35,453 nt of DNA from Paenibacillus terrae (GTDB lineage: Bacteria; Bacillota; Bacilli; Paenibacillales; Paenibacillaceae): assembly GCF_005217525.1 (NCBI RefSeq), contig NZ_PNXQ01000012.1:48785-84237 (forward strand), given 5' to 3'. The position numbers and the translations under genes were made by a program. Of this stretch, positions 29,977 to 35,453 are shown one piece after another (positions within the stretch are counted from its first letter, which is position 1; the number at the start of each line of letters is the position of its first letter). The notes beneath the pieces were generated by a model that was not told the DNA's origin, ran no database searches, and was given only the letters and a program-made list of their open reading frames with translations.

Positions 29977-31209
29977 CTGAAATATTTTAATGATTTGACC
30001 TCTGAGGAAGTAGAAGCGATCTTTTGCACGCCGCCATCAGAATTTAATAACCGATCCCCCAAAAGTATATTGGCTTACGCGATAGGGGCGGCTTTGTACA
30101 TGCCTGCGACCCGTTCGGAAGTAGCGGAAGAGATCAAGAATGGAAAACATGAAGGATTGACGACGGTCATGCTGGATTTGGAGGATGCCATTGGGGATCA
30201 GCAGGTCGGGCAGGCGGAACAGTCGCTGGCACAGCAGTTGCTTCAACTATTGTCGTATGTACGGACAGGCTCGATGAGTGAACAGAGTTTACCGCTGCTG
30301 TTTGTACGTGTCCGGTCTGTGGAACAGCTCGAACGGCTACTGAACGGGTTGGGAGAATCTCTGTCGCTACTGACAGGCTTTGTTTTGCCCAAGTTTTCTT
30401 CTAATAATGGACGAGCGTATTTTGAACTCATTGCCAGATATAACCGGGGTAAGGCTGAACAGAACATCCCTGTGTTGTACGGATTACCGATTCTCGAAAG
30501 CTCCAACATCATTTACCGGGAAACCCGCTGGAATGAGCTGCTGTCGATCAAAGAGATTTTGGACGAGTTTCAGGAATATGTGCTGAATGTACGAATTGGC
30601 GCAACTGATTTTTCCAGCCTGTTTGGCTTGAGACGTAGCCCGGATATTACAATTTATGAGATTGCCGTCATACGGGATTGCATCGCTGATATCATTAACC
30701 TGTTTGGACGTGTGGACTCCGATTATGTCATTTCCGGTCCTGTGTGGGAATATTTCTCTCATCGGGAACGTGTATTTAAGCCTCAATTAAGAGTGTCGCC
30801 CTTTGAGGATGCATTTGGTAAGCAGGGGCGCAATCTGCGAATGGACTTCATTTCAGATGCAGTGGACGGACTAATACGAGAGGTCATGATGGATAAGGAA
30901 AATGGCATCATCGGCAAAACGATCATCCATCCTTCCCATATTAAGCCGGTACAGGCTATGTACGCGGTGACACATGAAGAGTACATGGATGCCCTCGCGA
31001 TTGTGGAGCGTAATGACGGTAGTCTGGGTGTATTCAAAAGCACTTATGCCAACAAAATGAATGAAATTAAGCCGCATTTAAATTGGGCTCATCGTATTAT
31101 AAACAGATCAAAAGTATACGGGGTGTTACATGAACAACAACATTTTGTCAGTCTCTTACCCAACCACGAAAATACATCTGCTGCCTATACTGGAGCAGTT
31201 CAGCGTTAA
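29977..31209 (+). CDS. CitE/HpcH-HpaI-like C-C lyase of the Ter module
   Basis: This protein is 410 residues from a CTG start. The TIM-barrel family is indicated by GAALYMPATRSEVAEEI, the metal-site segment TVMLDLEDAIGD and later VRIGATDFSSLFGLR and IGKTIIHPSHIKPVQAMY, all usual in citrate lyase beta-like enzymes. CTG at 29977 lies seven bases after GGAGGAG, giving MKYFNDLTSEE. The only alternative, TTG at 29995, has no ribosome binding site. The reaction is probably cleavage or formation of a C-C bond in a precursor of the Ter-linked metabolite; the substrate is unknown. The end overlaps the next gene by 80 bases. Such proteins are known members of Ter-associated biosynthetic operons. Confidence 0.85.
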   Translation: MKYFNDLTSEEVEAIFCTPPSEFNNRSPKSILAYAIGAALYMPATRSEVAEEIKNGKHEGLTTVMLDLEDAIGDQQVGQAEQSLAQQLLQLLSYVRTGSMSEQSLPLLFVRVRSVEQLERLLNGLGESLSLLTGFVLPKFSSNNGRAYFELIARYNRGKAEQNIPVLYGLPILESSNIIYRETRWNELLSIKEILDEFQEYVLNVRIGATDFSSLFGLRRSPDITIYEIAVIRDCIADIINLFGRVDSDYVISGPVWEYFSHRERVFKPQLRVSPFEDAFGKQGRNLRMDFISDAVDGLIREVMMDKENGIIGKTIIHPSHIKPVQAMYAVTHEEYMDALAIVERNDGSLGVFKSTYANKMNEIKPHLNWAHRIINRSKVYGVLHEQQHFVSLLPNHENTSAAYTGAVQR

Positions 31210-32602
31210 AATTACCGAAACACATAATCCATTCCGCCTTCCTGTGGACAAGCTGTTTGCGATGGCGGCGCGAGTGAACAAGAAGCGTTCGTTTTTGTTT
31301 GTCAGCAAGGTGCTAGGCAAGCATATTCCGGTAAACCCATACACCTCTTTGTTGAGTGGAGCGGCACTTGCGATACTGCTGTACAAGGAGCTTGTACCCC
31401 AGACGGAACAACAGATGGACGAGCTGATCGGAGAGGCTGTGAAGGGGCTTCTGGACTCGGATTATGCCGAGGAAGCCTATCGTAAGCTAATGGACGAACG
31501 TTTGGTTTTTGCGGAGCCGATCAAGTTTGTTGGCTTTGCCGAGACGGCTACGGCGCTGGGACACGCCATGTATCAGGTGTTTGCGGACGGTGCTTCGTAT
31601 ATTCATACGACGCGCGAGGATATTCCGGGTCTTCAGCCGATCATTCGATTTGAAGAAGAGCATTCGCACGCTGTTGATCATCGTTGCTATGCACTGGATG
31701 AGCATGCATTTGCGGGAGACGGTCCCATCGTATTGGTAGATGATGAAATTACGACGGGCAAAACGACCCTTAATATTATTCGGGATATTCAGGCACATTT
31801 TCCAAGAAAGCAATATGTGATTGCTTCATTATTGGATTGGCGGACAGACAGTGATGAGCAGGCTTTCACCGACCTGGAGGCAGAGCTGGGCATTACGATT
31901 ACGCCTTTAAGCTTGCTCAAAGGAAAGATTGAGATACAGGGAGTGCCGATGCTGGATCACATAGAATACGCTGGACAGGTCGGACGCGCAGAACATGCTG
32001 CTACTAGCATAGCAAAGGATACGACAGAGGATTCTGGAATAATTGACCACTGTTTTGCAGAGAATGCGGCTGGTTTTGAACGGGTAGTACACAGTTCGAT
32101 TTCAACGGACGGATACGCCAATCAGGCTCCTTATTTGAAATATACAGGTCGTTTCGGCCTGCAATCGGCTGATAATATTGCGTTGGATGCGGAGATTACG
32201 CGTACTGCGGAACGATTGAAGAAGCTTCGCTCAGGGCAACGCACGCTGGTGATGGGTACGGGGGAATTTATGTACATTCCAATGCGAATCGCAGCGGAGT
32301 TAGGCCCGAATGTGTATTATCAGTCGACGACGCGCAGTCCGGTGTATCCCCATCGTGAGGAAGGGTATGGCGTAGTTTGTGGTGTGCCTTATCCTTCGCC
32401 TGAGGATGGGACGGTACGCAATTTTATTTATAATGTAGACCCTGGTCAGTATGACGAGATCTTTGTTTTGATCGAAAGGGAGTCGGATGCACAGCGAATG
32501 AAGCCGATGCTGGATGCTTTGAACCGTCTTGGCTGCGATCAAGTGCATGTTGTTTATTTTAACCGGTTAACCGGGCAGGAGAGTAAAGGAGCGCGGATAT
32601 GA
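31130..32602 (+). CDS. Phosphoribosyltransferase with C-terminal TRSP domain
   Basis: This is a 490-residue cytoplasmic enzyme. The N-terminal half is an orotate-PRTase-like domain. Its PRPP-binding loop is IVLVDDEITTGKTTLNIIRD at about residues 200-220, preceded by SFLFVSKVLGKHIPVNPYTS. The C-terminal half contains the name-giving TRSP motif (YYQSTTRSPVYPHREEGYG) and ends with FVLIERESDAQRM. PRTase-TRSP fusions occur mainly in Ter operons, where they are proposed to attach a base-like group to ribose phosphate. GGGGTG precedes the ATG, which lies 80 bases inside the previous gene. The stop overlaps the next start (ATGA). Confidence 0.9.
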   Translation: MNNNILSVSYPTTKIHLLPILEQFSVKITETHNPFRLPVDKLFAMAARVNKKRSFLFVSKVLGKHIPVNPYTSLLSGAALAILLYKELVPQTEQQMDELIGEAVKGLLDSDYAEEAYRKLMDERLVFAEPIKFVGFAETATALGHAMYQVFADGASYIHTTREDIPGLQPIIRFEEEHSHAVDHRCYALDEHAFAGDGPIVLVDDEITTGKTTLNIIRDIQAHFPRKQYVIASLLDWRTDSDEQAFTDLEAELGITITPLSLLKGKIEIQGVPMLDHIEYAGQVGRAEHAATSIAKDTTEDSGIIDHCFAENAAGFERVVHSSISTDGYANQAPYLKYTGRFGLQSADNIALDAEITRTAERLKKLRSGQRTLVMGTGEFMYIPMRIAAELGPNVYYQSTTRSPVYPHREEGYGVVCGVPYPSPEDGTVRNFIYNVDPGQYDEIFVLIERESDAQRMKPMLDALNRLGCDQVHVVYFNRLTGQESKGARI

Positions 32603-33750
32603 AGCAGACACTCATGAAGCAAATACAGCAGAAGAACATTCATCCACCCGAGCCGTTGGGGAGCTATCCTGCATCGGATGTGACATTTTTATTGAAGGAT
32701 TTGAGCCGGGTTACGTTGGAAAAAGGAACGGAGGATCGTGAAGAAGCGATTCAGTCGGGCGTCCATTATTCAGAAATGCTTCCGGTGGAATATGAGCCTA
32801 CAGCGGAGTATATTGCGTTGTTTCACGAAACGCTCGCTCAATCGGCCAAAAAGGTGGCGTTAGCCGCAGCTTCTGTGGCTGAAATGATTGTGAGAAAAAG
32901 AGGCCTGAACACGGCGATTGTTTCGCTTGCCAGAGCAGGAACACCCATCGGTATCTTGATCAAGCGGTATATTGACTGGAAGTATGGCGTTTCCCTGCCG
33001 CATTACAGCATTTCCATTATTCGCGGCAAAGGTATTGACCGGAATGCTATTTTGTATATTTTACAGCAGCATGGGCTGGATACTGAGCTCCAGTTTGTCG
33101 ATGGCTGGACGGGAAAAGGTGCGATTCGGCAGGTGCTGATCGAGGCTTGCCGTGAGATGAACGCGAATTACGGATTGCACCTGAATGATGATCTGGCGGT
33201 GCTAGCCGATCCGGGGAGCTGCTCGGATACCTTCGGCACACGGGAAGATTATTTGATCCCGAGCGCTTGTCTGAATTCGACCGTATCGGGTCTGATGAGC
33301 CGGACGGTATTACGCGACGATCTGATAGGCCCGGACGATTTTCATGGGGCCAAATTTTACGAAGCCTGGCGGTCGGTGGATCAGTCCAATACGTTTGTAG
33401 ATACGGTTTCAGGTTACTTTCAAGATGTGGCTGCCGCTGCTGTTGCGTATGCTGAACAGAAGACATTGAATCCACCTGTGGTGACGTGGCAGGGCTTACG
33501 GGATATAGAGGCGATTCAAAAGGCTTTTGGTATTCAGGATATCAATCTGGTTAAGCCTGGTGTGGGGGAGACGACTCGTGTGCTGCTGCGCAGGGTGCCA
33601 TGGAAAATTCTGATTGATCGTGAGGATAATCCGAATCTTCGGCATATTATACTGCTGGCAAAGGACCGGGGAGTGCCTGTCGAGGTATTTGAAGGTCTGA
33701 CCTATTCCTGCTGCGGGATCATCAAGCCGCTCAAGGGAGGACAAGAATGA
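32599..33750 (+). CDS. StiP-family protein with C-terminal PELOTA-like domain
   Basis: This 383-residue protein has an N-terminal and central StiP part: LGSYPASDVTFLLKDLS, VSLARAGTPIGILIKRYI, SISIIRGKGIDRNAILYIL and VDGWTGKGAIRQVLIEACRE. StiP proteins have been called predicted cysteine proteases, although parts resemble PRTase folds. The cysteines in LADPGSCSDTFGTREDYLIP are candidates for the active site. The end (PWKILIDREDNPNLRHIILL to SCCGIIKPL) matches the PELOTA RNA-binding fold typical of this Ter-linked family. It overlaps the neighbours by 4 bases on each side. The chemistry is unproven. Confidence 0.85.
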   Translation: MKQTLMKQIQQKNIHPPEPLGSYPASDVTFLLKDLSRVTLEKGTEDREEAIQSGVHYSEMLPVEYEPTAEYIALFHETLAQSAKKVALAAASVAEMIVRKRGLNTAIVSLARAGTPIGILIKRYIDWKYGVSLPHYSISIIRGKGIDRNAILYILQQHGLDTELQFVDGWTGKGAIRQVLIEACREMNANYGLHLNDDLAVLADPGSCSDTFGTREDYLIPSACLNSTVSGLMSRTVLRDDLIGPDDFHGAKFYEAWRSVDQSNTFVDTVSGYFQDVAAAAVAYAEQKTLNPPVVTWQGLRDIEAIQKAFGIQDINLVKPGVGETTRVLLRRVPWKILIDREDNPNLRHIILLAKDRGVPVEVFEGLTYSCCGIIKPLKGGQE

Positions 33751-34580
33751 TCTACGCAAGCGATCTGGATCAGACGCTGATTTACTCCAAACGTTCGCTT
33801 GGCGTGCCGCTGGAGTCCCCTGGGCTGCTGCCTGCGGAACACATTGAAGGGGCAACGGCGGCGTTTATTTCAGCACAGGCCCTCCAACTGCTGAAGACGC
33901 TTCCGCCAGACGTGATGTTTATGCCTGTGACGACCCGCACGATGGCACAGTATGGACGAATCACGGTGTTTCAAACGGAGCTGGTTCCGGCATACGCCGT
34001 GACCAGTAATGGCGGTAACATCATCGTCGGAGGCGAGGTGGATCGGGAGTGGAATCGCAGCATTCACGAGCGGGTGCGCCGTGATGGTGCCCATGCGGAA
34101 GAAGCACGTCATGTATTCGGACAAGTGCTGCATGAAGATTGGGTTAGGAGTGAGCGTTTCTGCGACGAGTTATTTTATGCATTCGTTATTGAACGGGATC
34201 GTATGCCGCTGGAGCAGGTGCTGGAGAAGGCACGAATCATGCGTGAATTGGGCTGGGAGGTATCCATTCAGGGGCGCAAGGTGTATCTGGTGCCTGCGGC
34301 CGTGAATAAACAGGCAGCCGTGGAGCATGTCCGTAACCTCACGGATGGAGGGCCTGTTGTAGCGTCCGGCGATTCCTTGCTGGACCGTTGTCTGCTGGAC
34401 TATGCGGACTATGCGATTGCTCCACGTCATGGCGAACTGTACCGGGAACAGCTACGGGATGAGCTGGAAGTCAATTACCGTTTTACGGATGTGTCGGGTG
34501 TATATGCTGCGGACGAGATTGTGGCTTATGTCCATGAAGTACAGCTCATTTCAAGAGAGATAGGGGACAAGGCTCTGTGA
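33747..34580 (+). CDS. HAD-superfamily phosphatase of the Ter module
   Basis: This is a 277-residue cytoplasmic HAD hydrolase. Motif I is IYASDLDQTLIYSKR at the N-terminus (nucleophile D6, acid/base D8). Motif II is MPVTTRTMAQYGRI, and motif III/IV is VVASGDSLLDRCLLDYADYA with the lysine in VNKQAAVEHV. A C2-type cap lies between motifs II and III (about residues 85-190). It should remove a phosphate from an intermediate or from the final nucleotide-like product. The ATG follows AGGGAGG and overlaps the upstream stop (ATGA); the TGA overlaps the next GTG. Confidence 0.88.
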   Translation: MIYASDLDQTLIYSKRSLGVPLESPGLLPAEHIEGATAAFISAQALQLLKTLPPDVMFMPVTTRTMAQYGRITVFQTELVPAYAVTSNGGNIIVGGEVDREWNRSIHERVRRDGAHAEEARHVFGQVLHEDWVRSERFCDELFYAFVIERDRMPLEQVLEKARIMRELGWEVSIQGRKVYLVPAAVNKQAAVEHVRNLTDGGPVVASGDSLLDRCLLDYADYAIAPRHGELYREQLRDELEVNYRFTDVSGVYAADEIVAYVHEVQLISREIGDKAL

Positions 34581-35453
34581 AGAAGCTCAAAGTGTATTTT
34601 AACCGCTGGTTTTCGGTTGCGTATCATTATATGAATGCGATTCGTAACAATGAGGACGGTATTCCGTTCGAGATCTATGCGACGCACTCGGATCCGCAGC
34701 ATATGGCATTACAGGCCAGTGATGTGGCTGAGGTGGAGCCGCGCACAAGTGGTGTGGAGTATGCACGTTATTGTGCGGATTTTTGCCAGCGTCACGGAAT
34801 TGATGTGTTTATTCCACGGTGGAATATGCTTGATATTAGCAAAAATCTTCATCTGTTCGACGAGATTGGGACGAAGGTCATCGTATGCCGGGATACCGAA
34901 CTGCTGGAGCAGTTGATGGAAAAGGATCTGTTTTACGAATCCATTCGCCAGAAGGATATTGTCACGATTCCCGATTATGCCATTGCCAGCAATGCGGAGC
35001 AGTTTAAACAGGCTTATGAAGCATTAACGGCACGCGGGCATAAGGTATGCTTCAAGCCATGTAATGCAGAGGGCGGAATGGGTTTTCGCATCATCGACAA
35101 CGAGCGTAATCCACTGGAGGAGCTGTTCGGTCATGCACTGAACCATATCTCGTTCGAGGAGGCATATCGTGTATTGTCATCCACAGAGTCGTTCCCCAAC
35201 CTGATGGTGATGGAGCTGCTGGAGGGCTATGAATACAGTATTGATTGTCTGGCTGATCGAAACGGAAAGCTGCTGGCAGCAGTTCCACGCAGGAAGGCCG
35301 GAGGGCGATTACGGTTGCTGGAGCAGCATACCAAGCTGCTGGATGTGGCGCATAAGGTCGCTGAGGCGTATCACATTCCGTACAATTATAATATTCAGGT
35401 AAAATATAACGGCGAGCGTCCCAAGCTGCTGGAGATCAATCCGCGGATGTCTG
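34577..35453 (+). CDS. ATP-grasp ligase of the Ter module (partial at right edge)
   Basis: The first 292 codons are present; the window ends inside the gene. The GTG start overlaps the previous stop (GTGA). The N-terminal pre-ATP-grasp domain (KLKVYFNRWFSVAYHYMNAI) is followed by the ATP-grasp core. HKVCFKPCNAEGGMGFRIID carries the first lysine and the flexible glycine loop, VMELLEGYEYSIDCLADRNG the adenine and metal region, and KLLEINPRMS the Mg-binding EINPR motif near the cut edge. ATP-grasp enzymes join a carboxylate to an amine, alcohol or thiol using ATP. In the Ter biosynthetic module it is proposed to act on the nucleoside-like intermediate. Confidence 0.9.
   Translation, partial: MKKLKVYFNRWFSVAYHYMNAIRNNEDGIPFEIYATHSDPQHMALQASDVAEVEPRTSGVEYARYCADFCQRHGIDVFIPRWNMLDISKNLHLFDEIGTKVIVCRDTELLEQLMEKDLFYESIRQKDIVTIPDYAIASNAEQFKQAYEALTARGHKVCFKPCNAEGGMGFRIIDNERNPLEELFGHALNHISFEEAYRVLSSTESFPNLMVMELLEGYEYSIDCLADRNGKLLAAVPRRKAGGRLRLLEQHTKLLDVAHKVAEAYHIPYNYNIQVKYNGERPKLLEINPRMS

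Noticed and set aside
1..35453. CRISPR arrays, tRNA or rRNA genes, insertion sequences, attachment sites.
   Set aside because: No regularly spaced repeats, no transposase or integrase motifs and no recognisable structural RNA gene were seen by eye; a tRNAscan or ISfinder search was not possible.

Overview
The window looks like a chromosomal stretch of a Paenibacillus-type Gram-positive soil bacterium, close to the P. polymyxa group. This is judged from strong AGGAGG-type ribosome binding sites, moderate GC, a CcpA cre site, a LexA (CGAAC-N4-GTTCG type) box, a plant cell wall polysaccharide lyase, an IseA-type autolysin inhibitor, a YpsA protein and a TerD-rich stress operon. No rRNA, tRNA, CRISPR array, insertion sequence or prophage block was seen.

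Layout. (1) 1-5093, uptake systems: the end of ykoE, then ykoD and ykoC (ECF-type thiamine/hydroxymethylpyrimidine transporter), followed by metN-metI-metQ (methionine ABC transporter). A nested inverted-repeat element of about 160 bases separates metI from metQ. (2) 5094-10842: a possible LexA box, a 139-residue protein whose ends resemble a MoaD/ThiS beta-grasp fold, and a giant 1656-residue DUF4132-family protein. (3) 11023-16918: a Gfo/Idh/MocA oxidoreductase, a decayed GH30 glycosidase pseudogene, a YqkB-like Fe-S family protein behind two palindromes, a V4R plus cupin pair, YpsA, and a rhamnogalacturonan lyase under a perfect cre site. (4) 17125-20444, mostly envelope genes: a LemA-like protein with a Trp-rich membrane partner, a YvrJ-like small membrane protein, an IseA-like endopeptidase inhibitor with a long Ala/Pro linker, and a Crh-like HPr relative. 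(5) 20534-25056: a formate/nitrite-family channel and a Cof-type phosphatase (minus strand), an orphan WXG100 protein (plus), and a secreted SLH-like protein (minus). (6) 25435 to the right edge: a large tellurium-resistance-type (Ter) operon.

The Ter locus is the most system-like part. It runs terB, three TerD proteins, a TerD/TerA two-domain protein and terC, then a CitE-like lyase, a PRTase-TRSP protein, a StiP/PELOTA protein, a HAD phosphatase and an ATP-grasp ligase cut by the window end. The last four junctions overlap (80, 4, 4 and 4 bases), so those five genes are probably translated together. This matches the Ter-linked biosynthetic module that comparative genomics has proposed to make a nucleoside-like metabolite. 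Two intrinsic-terminator hairpins lie inside the gene string (27752-27784 and 29886-29920), and the lyase appears to start at a CTG codon.

Function calls rest on reading motifs by eye; no database search was run.
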